Shown here piece after piece: positions 35,701 to 44,383 of a stretch of 64,000 bases of DNA (the stretch's first letter is position 1; the number at the start of each line of letters is the position of its first letter). The notes beneath the pieces were generated by a model. That model saw only the letters and a program-made list of their open reading frames with translations. It ran no database searches and was not told the origin of the DNA. A program made the translations under genes and the position numbers. Origin of the DNA: Halobacillus litoralis (GTDB lineage Bacteria > Bacillota > Bacilli > Bacillales > Halobacillaceae); the NCBI RefSeq assembly GCF_004101865.1, contig NZ_CP026119.1:71750-135749 (forward strand), read 5' to 3'.

Positions 35701-36165
35701 ATGTTGAACAGAGTAGTATTAGCAGGAAGACTTACGAAAGATCCAGAATTACGATACACACCAAATGGGGTTGCGGTCGCTAATTTCACTATTGCAGTGA
35801 ATCGACCATTCTCAAATAACGATGGAGACCGGGATGCGGATTTCATCAACTGTGTCGTATGGAGAAGAGCTGCTGAAAACTTGGCCAACTTTATGAGTAA
35901 AGGAAGTCTTGTTGGTGTAGATGGACGATTGCAAACACGTAGCTTTGATAATCAAGAAGGTAAACGCGTTTTTGTAACAGAAGTTGTCGCTGACAGCGTT
36001 CAATTCTTAGAGTCTAAAGGGAGTTCACAAAGTAACAGCGGGAATAACACTAACCGTTCTGGAAGTAATAATGACTTTGGACGAAATAATAACCAAAGAG
36101 GTCAAAACCCTATTTCAGACCATGGCGATCCAATCGATATTTCCGATGACGATTTGCCATTCTGA
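35701..36165 (+). CDS. ssb: Single-stranded DNA-binding protein
   Basis: A 154-residue SSB with an N-terminal OB fold (residues 1-105: [36 protein letters not shown]) and a Gly/Asn/Ser linker ending in the acidic tip DDDLPF that recruits partner proteins. Plasmid SSBs protect the transferred single strand and support replication in the recipient. ATG 35701 follows AGGGGGAAT. A terminator follows at 36226. Confidence 0.95.
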   Translation: MLNRVVLAGRLTKDPELRYTPNGVAVANFTIAVNRPFSNNDGDRDADFINCVVWRRAAENLANFMSKGSLVGVDGRLQTRSFDNQEGKRVFVTEVVADSVQFLESKGSSQSNSGNNTNRSGSNNDFGRNNNQRGQNPISDHGDPIDISDDDLPF

Positions 36166-36225
36166 CCATCGACCACTGTGTAAAGGGATTATATAGGGAA
36201 AAATAGATGTTTATTCATCAGTTTT

Positions 36226-36256
36226 AGAGAGTCGTAACTTCGACTCTCTTTTTTTA
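36226..36256 (+). terminator. Terminator after ssb
   Basis: AGAGAGTCG/CGACTCTCT with a short loop and T7. Confidence 0.85.
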
Positions 36257-36280
36257 TTCCATTAGGGGAGGTTATGACCA

Positions 36281-36433
36281 ATGAAATATAACATGGTCAT
36301 TATAGAAAACAAAACAGAAGAGGAAACGTGGAAGTCAGAACCATTTAGCTAAAGGGTGGCTTTCCGAGTGAAAAGTGGTGCGGAAATAAATTTGAATCAT
36401 AAAGAGTATCGCGTTGAGCTAATAGAAGCTTAA
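36281..36433 (+). pseudogene. Small gene split by an in-frame stop
   Basis: ATG 36281 (behind GGGGAGG) opens a 50-codon frame that has TAA at codon 24 (36350-36352) and then continues in the same frame to TAA 36431. The second half reads like normal protein (RVAFRVKSGAEINLNHKEYR). Either a nonsense mutation, readthrough, or reinitiation at GTG 36356. Confidence 0.45.
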
Positions 36434-36475
36434 TTGCGGATAGAAGTACCAATTAAAATTTGAGAGGTGTTTATA

Positions 36476-37099
36476 ATGACAAATGAAGAAAAAATCATCG
36501 CATTAAAATCATTGAACAAGGGTGAAAAGGTTACGCTTAAAGACGGGCGTGTAGTGAGTTTCGAAAGAATGAAACGAACAAAATGGCTGGGTCGTATAGA
36601 CCGCACATTATACGATATCCCTGTTCAGATGTTTGCCAATGTAGGCGAAACGTTATCTGATGAAGCGTTATTGGAGAATGCGAAGAAGAAGCAAGATATA
36701 CAGAGTGAATTCTACGAGAAAAAACGGAAGCTTAAGACCTTGAACCCAGGAGATCGAATAAAGCTCACAAATGGTGACGTTATTGAATTTTGTAAGGTGA
36801 ACAGGAAAAAGTTTGTTGGAATCGAAGCGGATGGAGGAATGTTTAACTATCCAATCGCTCTTTTCAACCGATTAGTTGAAACAAAGCCGTTAAATCCGAG
36901 AGACGAAAAAATAAAAGGACTCGCAAAGAAGTACAGAGGTCGAACTATTCAAACAGGATGGGGACCTTCTGATATTGGTGCTATAACCGATGATCATAAA
37001 TGTGTACTTTTGTACGAGTTTGGAAAAGAAGAATATGCATTATCTCTTGAGAATTTCTTGGAAGAGATGCATAACAATGATTTAGGCAAAGAGATTTAA
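36476..37099 (+). CDS. Hypothetical protein with internal duplication
   Basis: A 207-residue protein starting at ATG 36476 behind GAGAGGTG. Residues ~12-52 and ~86-127 are related (LNKGEKVTLKDG...VVSF and LNPGDRIKLTNG...VIEF, each followed by a KW/KF-x-G-I/R segment and a P-[VI]-x-[ML]-F end), pointing to two small beta-barrel-like (SH3 or OB type) units. Function unknown. It is followed by a terminator. Confidence 0.62.
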   Translation: MTNEEKIIALKSLNKGEKVTLKDGRVVSFERMKRTKWLGRIDRTLYDIPVQMFANVGETLSDEALLENAKKKQDIQSEFYEKKRKLKTLNPGDRIKLTNGDVIEFCKVNRKKFVGIEADGGMFNYPIALFNRLVETKPLNPRDEKIKGLAKKYRGRTIQTGWGPSDIGAITDDHKCVLLYEFGKEEYALSLENFLEEMHNNDLGKEI

Positions 37100-37118
37100 C
37101 ATTAAATATATACAAGGG

Positions 37119-37146
37119 AAAAAGACCATTCATTTGGTCTTTTTCT
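37119..37146 (+). terminator. Terminator between 37099 and methyltransferase gene
   Basis: AAAAAGACCA/TGGTCTTTTT with an AT-rich loop and T-rich end. Confidence 0.8.
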
Positions 37147-37171
37147 TATTTGATTTATAGGAGGAATTAAA

Positions 37172-38245
37172 ATGAGTCATATAGGTAACAAATTACGCTC
37201 GGGGTTCTTTGCAACTCCTGAGAGACAGGGCGAATATATAGCGCAATTATTAGATGTTAAGGGAGATGGTACTTTTCTAGATCCAACTTGTGGGGAAGGA
37301 GAAGTACTTTCACAAATTGCAAGGAAGCATCAAACGGAGGATTTAACTATCCGTACTAATGGTGTAGAACTAGATAAGGCCAGAGCTGCAATAGCAAAAG
37401 ATAATCTTGATTATTGTGTTAATGCTCCAATTGAAAGCATGGTAATTTCAAACAAATCTGCATCTCTTCTTTATTTGAACCCTCCCTATGATTACACCAT
37501 GAAGGGTATGGATGATGAATATGCAGAGAGAAAAGAGTGGGCAGAGCTCTCACGTAACAGCCGCTACCTTAAAGAAAATGGATTGATGATTTACATCATT
37601 CCTAGTTACAGGTTTGCGGATGAAAAGATCGCCAGATACCTAGCCACACATTTTTATAATATTGGTGTGCTTCGTTTTTCTGATGAGGATTATGAAGGGT
37701 TTAAGCAATGCATCTTCATTGCTAATAAAAAATCAGGAAAGCGGAAGGAATTCAACCGGAAACTATATGATTTCCTTTTGCAAATGAATGATGAAGAGTT
37801 TATCAAACAAAATGTTACACCTATCAACTTAATGATTGGGCGTATGTCTTGGAAGGTTCCTCAAGGAACTACTCAATTAGAACCTTTCTACACTAAATTG
37901 GAGAACAAAAATAACTTTTACGATGGGATTGTTAATTCTAAAGGATTCGCCGCTTTTAAGGAGCGTTCGAAACCCAAGCGATTAGAAATTGGAGGAAATC
38001 CTTGCTTACCTATCAACCAAGGGCAGATGGCGATTCTTTTAGCTAGCGGAGCGGTTAACGGAGCCATTGGAGAAGGTGACCACTATCATTTAGTACAAGG
38101 GTTAGAATTAGTCACAAAAGTACGAGAGGAAGAACAAAACGAACATGAGAATGGAGGGAAGACCACCATTTCAAAGGTTCGAACTCAAAGAGATGTATCC
38201 GTAAAAATTATCACCCCTTCCGGTTTAGTGAGGAAGTTAGTCTAA
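37172..38245 (+). CDS. Orphan N6-adenine-type DNA methyltransferase (DUF6094-like)
   Basis: A 357-residue class I SAM-dependent methyltransferase: SAM-binding motif DPTCGEGE (~36-43) and catalytic NPPY (~103-106), as in N6-adenine or N4-cytosine DNA methylases. No restriction partner is nearby, so it is an orphan enzyme, likely to protect the plasmid from host restriction. ATG 37172 follows AGGAGG. The last ~24 codons and the bases after the stop are copied again at 38559-38663. The target sequence cannot be read from the protein. Confidence 0.8.
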   Translation: MSHIGNKLRSGFFATPERQGEYIAQLLDVKGDGTFLDPTCGEGEVLSQIARKHQTEDLTIRTNGVELDKARAAIAKDNLDYCVNAPIESMVISNKSASLLYLNPPYDYTMKGMDDEYAERKEWAELSRNSRYLKENGLMIYIIPSYRFADEKIARYLATHFYNIGVLRFSDEDYEGFKQCIFIANKKSGKRKEFNRKLYDFLLQMNDEEFIKQNVTPINLMIGRMSWKVPQGTTQLEPFYTKLENKNNFYDGIVNSKGFAAFKERSKPKRLEIGGNPCLPINQGQMAILLASGAVNGAIGEGDHYHLVQGLELVTKVREEEQNEHENGGKTTISKVRTQRDVSVKIITPSGLVRKLV

Positions 38246-38277
38246 TTATGAATATACATCAGCGACAACAAAGTTGG
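38173..38277 (+). repeat. Direct repeat, copy 1 (methyltransferase gene end)
   Basis: A 105-base segment covering the last codons and the 3' flank of the methyltransferase gene. It matches 38559-38663 at 99 of 105 positions, 386 bases downstream. Confidence 0.95.
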
Positions 38278-38303
38278 AAAAACAAACGAAACGGGGCGAT
38301 AGT

Positions 38304-38537
38304 ATGACGGAAAGAACGAATACGGACAAGCTACGCATGATAGTAGAATACAACGAACAGGAATTGCACGAGCACGGGGAGTTATCGGACTTGGTTACTT
38401 TCGAATCGAATATCCAAGAGATTTCCAATCCGTTCCTCAGCGAGTGTCTACGGTTCAGTGTTAACCCATTCGAATACTACGGGGAAGACTTAATGGAAGC
38501 CTTTATTGAACGAGCAGCACATAAAGGGTTTCTATAA
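38304..38537 (+). CDS. Hypothetical acidic 77-residue protein
   Basis: ATG 38304 behind ACGGGG. An acidic soluble protein lying wholly between the two 105-base direct repeats. Its codon use (many CG-containing codons such as ACG, CGA) differs from its neighbours, which suggests a different origin. No family recognised; small acidic plasmid proteins near methyltransferases are sometimes anti-restriction proteins, but nothing here shows that. Confidence 0.6.
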   Translation: MTERTNTDKLRMIVEYNEQELHEHGELSDLVTFESNIQEISNPFLSECLRFSVNPFEYYGEDLMEAFIERAAHKGFL

Positions 38538-38558
38538 TATGTTGACGAGTATTCTCCA

Positions 38559-38663
38559 AAAGGTTCGAACTCAAAGAGATGTATCCGTAAAAATTATCTC
38601 TCCCTCCGGTTTAGTGGGGAAGTTAGTCTAATTATGAACATACATCAGCGATAACAAAGTTGG
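38559..38663 (+). repeat. Direct repeat, copy 2
   Basis: Second copy of 38173-38277 with six mismatches. In this copy the methyltransferase coding end has no upstream gene, so it is a relic. Confidence 0.95.
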
Positions 38664-38723
38664 GTACTGACAAATAAAGTCGGAAACTCAGTTGGTTTAT
38701 CAAAATCAGACATTATGAGAGAA

Positions 38724-38757
38724 GAAAGGGACACAAAATTTTTGTGTCCTTTTTCTT
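38724..38757 (+). terminator. Terminator before the LPD1 gene
   Basis: AAAGGGACACAAAA pairs with TTTTGTGTCCTTT and is followed by a T-rich tract. Confidence 0.8.
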
Positions 38758-38781
38758 TTAATCAAAGAAAGGGAGTAATAA

Positions 38782-40629
38782 ATGATGGAAAAACAAATTG
38801 ATATGTTCACCAATAAGTTCAATGGAGTCAAGGATATTCGCACGAAAGGACAAGAAAGTAATCTTGTGGCTTTTGATGTGGGTGAAAAAATAGAAGGATC
38901 ACGTAAAGAAGAAGCAGCGTTGAGACAACAATTCGAAGAGAACATGAGTATTTCTAATCTCCAATTGGTTGAAGAAGCTAATCCTTTAGCTGCAGCTGAG
39001 TTGGTTACACGAAAAGCAATGTTTTCCGGCTTTTCTTTGGAGAAAGAGAAAGATAATGGAACAGAAGTGATGATTGCAAAGGTAAAAGACCTCATCATTA
39101 AAAGAATAGATAAGCACCCTAAAGATTGTCCTTCAGAACGCGAAACTTATGCTGAAGCGGCTAATTATATAATGGATTCATTCCGTAAAGTATGTACCTG
39201 GAATGAATTTCAATCCATGTATAAGGAGATACGACAAAAACTTCTTTACGAGAGGAAGGACCCTTCATTTGCGAAACAAAGATTAGAAGAAACTAGGTTG
39301 GAATTAGATAAGTACGAGTCCGAATCTGAACGATATGAGAGGGCTTTAAAAAGCTATTATTCCTACCAAGACATGATTTCTCATATTGAAGATGCTCGAA
39401 GAATCCCTCTTGAAGTATTAGGTGATAAATTTACGAACTTCTTCCTTAAGGTGAAAAGTTGCAATACTACATTGAAAAACATTCAGGTAAATGTAAGTTC
39501 GTGGGATGATTTACTTGAGCCACCAAAGTCTGAGAAGAACTCTACAACTACCCGCCAACCTGTTTGGTCTAGGAGGTTGCCTGAGCGTCCAGGACGTATA
39601 GGCGGAGAAGTGGTCAATATTGAAACACCGAATGATATTGTCGGGCTTCTAGGGTTTAGAGGAGTTGAGTTTGGACATTGGGTAAATGATCAAGAGGCTT
39701 TGGAGCATATCACTAAATGTACAGAAGCATTCTTAGATTTAAGAGATATTTTAAAGATGGACCATAACTATTCCATTACTTTTAACGGGGATTTAGGCAT
39801 TGGCTTTGGATCCAGAGGAAGAGGAAAAGCAAATGGCCATTATGATTTAAAGAATAGAATTATCAACTTGACTAAGAAGAGGGGATTGTTAGGCATTGTT
39901 GCTCATGAATGGTTTCATGGTTTGGACCATTATTTGTACAATGTGTCTCATTCTCACAGAAGCGGTCATTTACAGATGTTGAGCAATCACGAAGGAATTG
40001 GGTCTAATCTGTCACCTCAAGTTGTTAAACGTTCCAAAGAGCTTATGGAGGTTATTCTAAACGGAAAAAGTATCGAATTGCTTCCCAATAAAAATACAGA
40101 TACATCTAAGTGGAGAATAGGGATATCTTTATCGAATTTATATAAGAAAACAAACGCAGACTTATATGAATGTATGAGGACGAAGGCAGAAGAAATGAAA
40201 AAGACTATGGAAAACCACAAAAGTATCTATGGCCATTGCATTTCCGAAAAAGACGCGTTACGTTTAGAAAATAAATACAAGCGAGATATTCGTAAAACAG
40301 CACAGGCTCTTGCTTGGCTACATGAAGATAAAACAGGTGAAAGAGTGAACTTTATTCCTGTTCCATCAGATAGTTCTGAGTATTTCCAGCAATCCATTTC
40401 TTTAGACAAAGGGAAGGTAGGTAAATACTGGAGTAGCCATATTGAATTAGCCGCTCGAGCATTTGAAGCTTATATCTCGGACAACTCGAAAGAGAAAAAC
40501 TTATCTAATGATTATTTAGTTAGTGGAACAGAGGATGAACGTGCCTTCCCTGAAGGAGAAGAAAGAGAAAAAATCAACAGCCATTTTGATAAGTTCTTTG
40601 ATGAACTGCGAAAGGTTCAATTGGTTTAA
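38782..40629 (+). CDS. LPD1-type zinc metallopeptidase-domain protein
   Basis: A 615-residue protein. Residues ~285-420 match the LPD1 (large polyvalent protein-associated) domain: FRGVEFGHWVN, then FGSRGRGKANGHYD, then the zinc motif AHEWFHGLDHY (~373-383) with HExxH and Asp. The N-terminal part is helical and charged; the C-terminal part (~420-615) includes a conserved helix and ELAARAFEAYI near the end, as in phage and plasmid polyvalent proteins. These are often injected or transferred with DNA. ATG 38782 (or 38785) follows AAAGGGAG. The zincin may act on recipient proteins; this is inference. Confidence 0.75.
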   Translation: MMEKQIDMFTNKFNGVKDIRTKGQESNLVAFDVGEKIEGSRKEEAALRQQFEENMSISNLQLVEEANPLAAAELVTRKAMFSGFSLEKEKDNGTEVMIAKVKDLIIKRIDKHPKDCPSERETYAEAANYIMDSFRKVCTWNEFQSMYKEIRQKLLYERKDPSFAKQRLEETRLELDKYESESERYERALKSYYSYQDMISHIEDARRIPLEVLGDKFTNFFLKVKSCNTTLKNIQVNVSSWDDLLEPPKSEKNSTTTRQPVWSRRLPERPGRIGGEVVNIETPNDIVGLLGFRGVEFGHWVNDQEALEHITKCTEAFLDLRDILKMDHNYSITFNGDLGIGFGSRGRGKANGHYDLKNRIINLTKKRGLLGIVAHEWFHGLDHYLYNVSHSHRSGHLQMLSNHEGIGSNLSPQVVKRSKELMEVILNGKSIELLPNKNTDTSKWRIGISLSNLYKKTNADLYECMRTKAEEMKKTMENHKSIYGHCISEKDALRLENKYKRDIRKTAQALAWLHEDKTGERVNFIPVPSDSSEYFQQSISLDKGKVGKYWSSHIELAARAFEAYISDNSKEKNLSNDYLVSGTEDERAFPEGEEREKINSHFDKFFDELRKVQLV

Positions 40630-40672
40630 TCATCAAAACACACATAACTAATTATGAGAGGAAGAGACTAAG

Positions 40673-40984
40673 GTGCAACAATTAAAGCCCATTAAAATAG
40701 AGCTAGATGAATATATCAGGATGCAGATATTTAATATAGAATGGTTTAATGAATTGGAAGATGAAACTATTGGTCTTATGAAAGTTAGGTTTAGTCATTC
40801 TGATTTCATTACAAATATAAGCATATGGTTTGATGAAGAGGATAACCATTATGTTTGCTTACCTATCCATACGGGGGAAAATCTAATGATAGAAGAGGAT
40901 ACCGAGGGACTTGTGAGCTTTTTGGTTTCCGATATATTAGATGAATATTACTTAAGCAATAACTTTTATGCTACAGTAAGCTAA
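40673..40984 (+). CDS. Hypothetical acidic 103-residue protein
   Basis: GTG 40673; GAGGAAGAG upstream. Acidic soluble protein, rich in Ile and Glu/Asp. Not recognised. A terminator follows directly. Confidence 0.55.
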   Translation: MQQLKPIKIELDEYIRMQIFNIEWFNELEDETIGLMKVRFSHSDFITNISIWFDEEDNHYVCLPIHTGENLMIEEDTEGLVSFLVSDILDEYYLSNNFYATVS

Positions 40985-40988
40985 AACC

Positions 40989-41027
40989 AAAGACACAATC
41001 CAATTTAATGTGATTGTGTCTTTTTTT
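40989..41027 (+). terminator. Terminator after 40984
   Basis: A 12-base perfect stem AAAGACACAATC/GATTGTGTCTTT followed by further T. Confidence 0.88.
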
Positions 41028-41148
41028 AAAAATAATTGTATATGGCATTTATTCATTGTAGGTTTTGGCAACATGTTTATTAGAAAAATTGTATAAATAA
41101 ACGCGTTAATTAATGCATGAACGTGTATGTATATTCAATATTAGGACA

Positions 41149-41212
41149 ATTATCTCGAAACTGAGTCTTATAGAAACGGGCAGGTTTGCGTAAGACTCAG
41201 TTTCGAGATAAT
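41149..41212 (+). repeat. Repeat R1: head-to-head palindrome of the CTCGAA...AAACGGG element
   Basis: A 22-base perfect inverted repeat (41149-41170 with 41191-41212) around a 20-base centre. Each arm is a copy of the dispersed element also seen at 42101, 42514, 42561 and 52385. Confidence 0.85.
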
Positions 41213-41281
41213 AGGTGAAATTGGATGATTTTTGAAGCTTTAAATTGAGCTGTTCGTAATTTGTATTAGGGGGTTTTTAAG

Positions 41282-41470
41282 GTGAGTAACAAATATGTTA
41301 AATATTCAATCCTTGCTGGTTTGGTTACTTTTGCTTTATGTTTAATCATTTTCTTCACGATTGATTCTCCCTCCCCATATATTGCAGGACTAATTGTAGG
41401 CTTTATGATATTTGAAATAAGTTTTTATCACTTATTCGGCAAGGAAAAGAAGAGACTAGAGTTGATGTGA
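41282..41470 (+). CDS. Small two-helix membrane protein
   Basis: A 62-residue protein, GTG 41282 behind AGGGGG, with two hydrophobic helices (about 8-28 and 33-53) and a short basic tail. Not recognised. It lies between repeat R1 and a degenerate R copy (41489-41505), the pattern also found around the next small membrane proteins. Confidence 0.6.
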   Translation: MSNKYVKYSILAGLVTFALCLIIFFTIDSPSPYIAGLIVGFMIFEISFYHLFGKEKKRLELM

Positions 41471-41488
41471 CGAGTAATAAGCTGCTTT

Positions 41489-41535
41489 CTTACGGATAAG
41501 GGGGCGAATGCTAAAAAGAATATTTGCCCTTTTAC
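41489..41535 (+). repeat. Degenerate R copy and hairpin after 41470
   Basis: CTTACGGATAAGGGGGC (41489-41505) matches the 3' half of R2 at 14 of 17 positions. It runs into a weak hairpin GGGCGAAT/ATTTGCCC with T4, perhaps a terminator. Confidence 0.45.
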
Positions 41536-41681
41536 ATTAGCAAAGGGCTGTCATAATGTATGACGGATCAGGATAACTTAATAAACATTCTTGTATTGAA
41601 ACCTTTTCTCAAAGTCTTTCGTAAGAAATAAATAAAGTTAAAATTAGATGTGCGTGGACGTATTGACGGAGGGGACTTGGC

Positions 41682-42092
41682 TTGAAGTATATAGCTATAC
41701 TTATAGTTTTTTGTTTTACAGTGTTATTTGCTTATGATTACTTTCCCGGTATTACACACGTAATTGAAGTTCCAAAAACGGTAGTTATTTTTCTTGTCCT
41801 TGGCTTATTTTTAATCAGTATGTTGTTTAATAGGAATAAGAGAGTTTACGAAAAGGCTGTTTTAAGATGGCAAGTGTTTATTGCATCCTATATTCTATTT
41901 TTAATGGGATTGTTTACTGTTTTAGGCGGGGAATCAACTTCTGGAATATCATTTAGTAATGGAGTTTTTTGGCTTGTGTTACTCATTTCTATTTATGAAA
42001 TTGTTTCTCAATGGAGAAGGTTAAAAATTCACAGTCAATATCCAGTTAAGTTGAATTCTCATAAAGTAACAGGTTCTAAAGTGAAAGAATAG
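41682..42092 (+). CDS. Small multi-helix membrane protein
   Basis: A 136-residue protein, TTG 41682 behind GGAGGGG, with about four hydrophobic helices and a basic C-terminus. Not recognised. Nine bases after the stop repeat R2 begins. Confidence 0.6.
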   Translation: MKYIAILIVFCFTVLFAYDYFPGITHVIEVPKTVVIFLVLGLFLISMLFNRNKRVYEKAVLRWQVFIASYILFLMGLFTVLGGESTSGISFSNGVFWLVLLISIYEIVSQWRRLKIHSQYPVKLNSHKVTGSKVKE

Positions 42093-42100
42093 TAAGAGAT

Positions 42101-42132
42101 GTCTCGAATTCGAGTCTTACGTAAACGGGGGC
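42101..42132 (+). repeat. Dispersed repeat R2
   Basis: CTCGAATTCGAG palindrome followed by TCTTACGTAAACGGGGGC. Copy of the family at 42514 and 52385. Confidence 0.85.
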
Positions 42133-42214
42133 TTATCTTCAATAAGGACTTACCCCCTTGTTGCACTAAAGAGGCAGTTTAGTCGATTAAAGAAATTATA
42201 TATGGAGGAGTAGG

Positions 42215-42499
42215 ATGCAAGAGAAAATCAACTTTTGGTCATTTATCTTTTCGATTATTTGTGTGGTCTTGTTTCTAACTGTTTCATTTTCAGGTTGGTT
42301 TACGAATTCCATATTTGGTATTCATCCTTTAACCATAGTTTTATTTGTTACGTTATTTACATTTCTATTTGGTATGCTTGGTTTCTCAGGTGTTAGGAGC
42401 TGTAAAGGTATGGCAAGAAGTGTATCCACAGTAGTTGTAACACTAATTTTATCAGCTTATCTGGGCTTTGCTTTACTATTTGGGAGTTTGCTTAACTAA
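42215..42499 (+). CDS. Small three-helix membrane protein
   Basis: A 94-residue protein, ATG 42215 behind TGGAGGAG, with three hydrophobic helices. Not recognised. It is followed by repeats R3 and R4, as its neighbours are by other copies. Confidence 0.6.
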   Translation: MQEKINFWSFIFSIICVVLFLTVSFSGWFTNSIFGIHPLTIVLFVTLFTFLFGMLGFSGVRSCKGMARSVSTVVVTLILSAYLGFALLFGSLLN

Positions 42500-42513
42500 C
42501 TGGTGCCAAGATA

Positions 42514-42546
42514 TATCTCGAAATCAAGTCTTATAAAAACGGGGGC
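42514..42546 (+). repeat. Dispersed repeat R3
   Basis: TATCTCGAAATCAAGTCTTA followed by TAAAAACGGGGGC; near-identical to R5 at 52385-52417. Confidence 0.85.
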
Positions 42547-42560
42547 AAGAACAGTAAGAG

Positions 42561-42594
42561 ATAACTCTAATTCGAGTATTACATAAACGGGGAC
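42561..42594 (+). repeat. Dispersed repeat R4
   Basis: ATAACTCTAATTCGAG followed by TATTACATAAACGGGGAC; a diverged copy 14 bases after R3. Confidence 0.7.
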
Positions 42595-42787
42595 AAATCC
42601 GAAATATATAAGATGAAATCTTATGTTTGTAATCGTCATAGCCACAATATAAGGTTTAATGAGTGTTATCATGATGATGGTTTTATCCTTGTTTAATTTT
42701 TGACTCGTAAGCTTATAGGGATAGTGTTAAATTTCCTTCTTTCCAAAGTGTAGATCATTTCCGGATCTTCAGCTTTCACAGGTAAAG

Positions 42788-42828
42788 AAAGCCCCTGGCA
42801 TATTAAAGATGCTATCAGGGGCTTTTTA
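42788..42828 (-). terminator. Bidirectional terminator for the leftward secreted protein gene
   Basis: AAAGCCCCTG / CAGGGGCTTT with inner GCAT/ATGC pairing; A-rich on one side and T5 on the other. It lies downstream of the minus-strand gene at 42933-43349. Confidence 0.75.
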
Positions 42829-42932
42829 AATGGTGTCAAAGGAACTCTTCACTGGAAGGAAGTTATGCTCTATGACACCTTCTTAATTTCTGAAATTTTA
42901 AATTTACATTCTACAAAGGAGTAAACAATAAC

Positions 42933-43349
42933 TTAAAGGATTCCACCAAGAATACCATCAAGTATTCCTTCATCTTCATCCTCGTGGTTATCCTCTTCGC
43001 CTTCATCTTCTTCGAGAAGATTATCCAGATTTACGTTAGCATCCAGATCAAGATCTAGTTTCGCACTATCCTCTACACTCCAACCGTTTTCTTCGGCCCA
43101 GTCTTGCAGTTCTACTTCAGTCATGCCATTGGCTTTGGCAAATGCTTGTAGATCATCCATTTCCCAATCATTCGTTTCTGCCCAGGCTTGAAGGTTAGCT
43201 TTTGTCACGGTTTCCCCTTCATCAATCGCTGTTTCTACTTTCGTGTGGAGATCGACTGTGGCACTTGCGTCTTCGGCTGCAGAAACACTCCCTACACCTG
43301 CCATTCCAATAGATATAGCCATTCCTGTAGCTGCTAGAGTTTTTAACAT
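42933..43349 (-). CDS. Secreted acidic protein with repeated Trp motif
   Basis: A 138-residue protein on the minus strand with a signal peptide (cleavage after SVSA-A, ~residue 24). The mature part contains three related ~17-residue units around LQAWAETNDWE, LQAFAKANGMT and LQDWAEENGWS, then an Asp/Glu-rich low-complexity region and a Gly/Ile/Leu end. The helical units suggest a small repeat-bundle protein. Function unknown. The gene has a good ribosome site (AGGAGGAG) and stands apart from its neighbours. Confidence 0.68.
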   Translation of the reverse strand: MLKTLAATGMAISIGMAGVGSVSAAEDASATVDLHTKVETAIDEGETVTKANLQAWAETNDWEMDDLQAFAKANGMTEVELQDWAEENGWSVEDSAKLDLDLDANVNLDNLLEEDEGEEDNHEDEDEGILDGILGGIL

Positions 43350-43515
43350 GATAAATCTCCTCCTTTAATTATTTTCACCAAGCTTTCGTATGAGATGGAT
43401 CACTGGATCATCATATTTCATGGTTTAAGGTTGAAGTCCTATAGATTGTCATATTTGAAATTTAATTGTAAAAAAGTGCGTTTAAAGTAAGTTTGAATTT
43501 ATGTGAACAGCCAAT

Positions 43516-44377
43516 GTGAAATATAAAAAGTGTAATCTATGGACAGGAAGAGAGCTTACTCCAACATCCTTTCCAAAACAAGAATCCGGTGGGCGTGGAA
43601 ACGACCCTATGCAGGATTCAGAGAGCCTTTGTGGTTCCGTTGGTTGTTTTGATGACCCTGAATTATCAATCAAGCAAGGTGTGAAATACTTTTCTGGTGT
43701 GATTGAACGTGCCGATGGAGACAATAAGCTAGCCTTGCAGAGTTACAATTTTGGCGGTGGCTTCATCGATTATGTGATTGAACGTGAAGGAAGCTACAGC
43801 CAGGAGTTAGCGATTGATTTTTCAGCAATGAAATATGAAGAGTTGAGCCATACAGGGAACTATTCTTGTATTCACCCTGAGATGCTTCCCAAATGGGCGT
43901 GCTATGGCGACGTGTTTTATGTTGATAACGTTTTACGCTATTACGATTATGCGGTAGCTGTTGATGGGGAATTTGCGGTCCCTGTTCAAGGTGGATTAAA
44001 CACCACCAGTAATTATGGGATGAGAACACACCCTATCAGCGGGGAAGTTGACATGCACAAAGGCATGGATTTTGACTGCGTTGGGAATGTCACTCCTATT
44101 TTCGCCGCCCAATCAGGGAAAGTGGTTTATTCCCAGTTTCAAGGTGCAGCTGGTTATGGGAATTTAGTGATGATACAGCATGGAGATCAACTCATTACAG
44201 GTTATGCTCACTTATCTTCTTTAAGCGTTGACGCTGGTGATACGGTGAAACAAGGTCAAAAAGTCGGTGTGTGTGGTACAACAGGGTCTAGTACGGGACC
44301 CCCATCTCCATTTTGAAACAAAAACATCCTTATGGGATGGACATATGAACCCTGCTCAATTTCTTGGATTAGGATAA
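43516..44377 (+). pseudogene. Remnant of conjugation cell-wall hydrolase (lysozyme-like plus M23)
   Basis: The frame begins without the expected membrane anchor and lysozyme N-terminus. QESGGRGNDPMQ is the catalytic lysozyme-like motif of CwlT-type proteins, and residues ~150-265 are an M23 (lysostaphin-type) peptidase with MRTHPISG and HKGMDF. An extra C in a C5 run near 44300 shifts the frame; in the other frame GPHLHFET and a normal end at 44377 appear. The protein is thus truncated in front and frameshifted behind. Such enzymes open the wall for classical type IV secretion conjugation machines of Gram-positive ICEs and plasmids. Confidence 0.82.
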
Positions 44378-44383
44378 TATTAA

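Larger units (their letters stand above)
42500..42932 (+). other. Intergenic region with repeats and terminator
   Basis: No gene seen. It contains R3, R4 and a strong hairpin at 42788-42828. The rest is AT-rich without recognisable content. Confidence 0.6.

Noticed and set aside
41149..41212. Palindrome as an insertion sequence end
   Set aside because: No transposase gene and no target duplication are present; it is better described as paired copies of the dispersed repeat.
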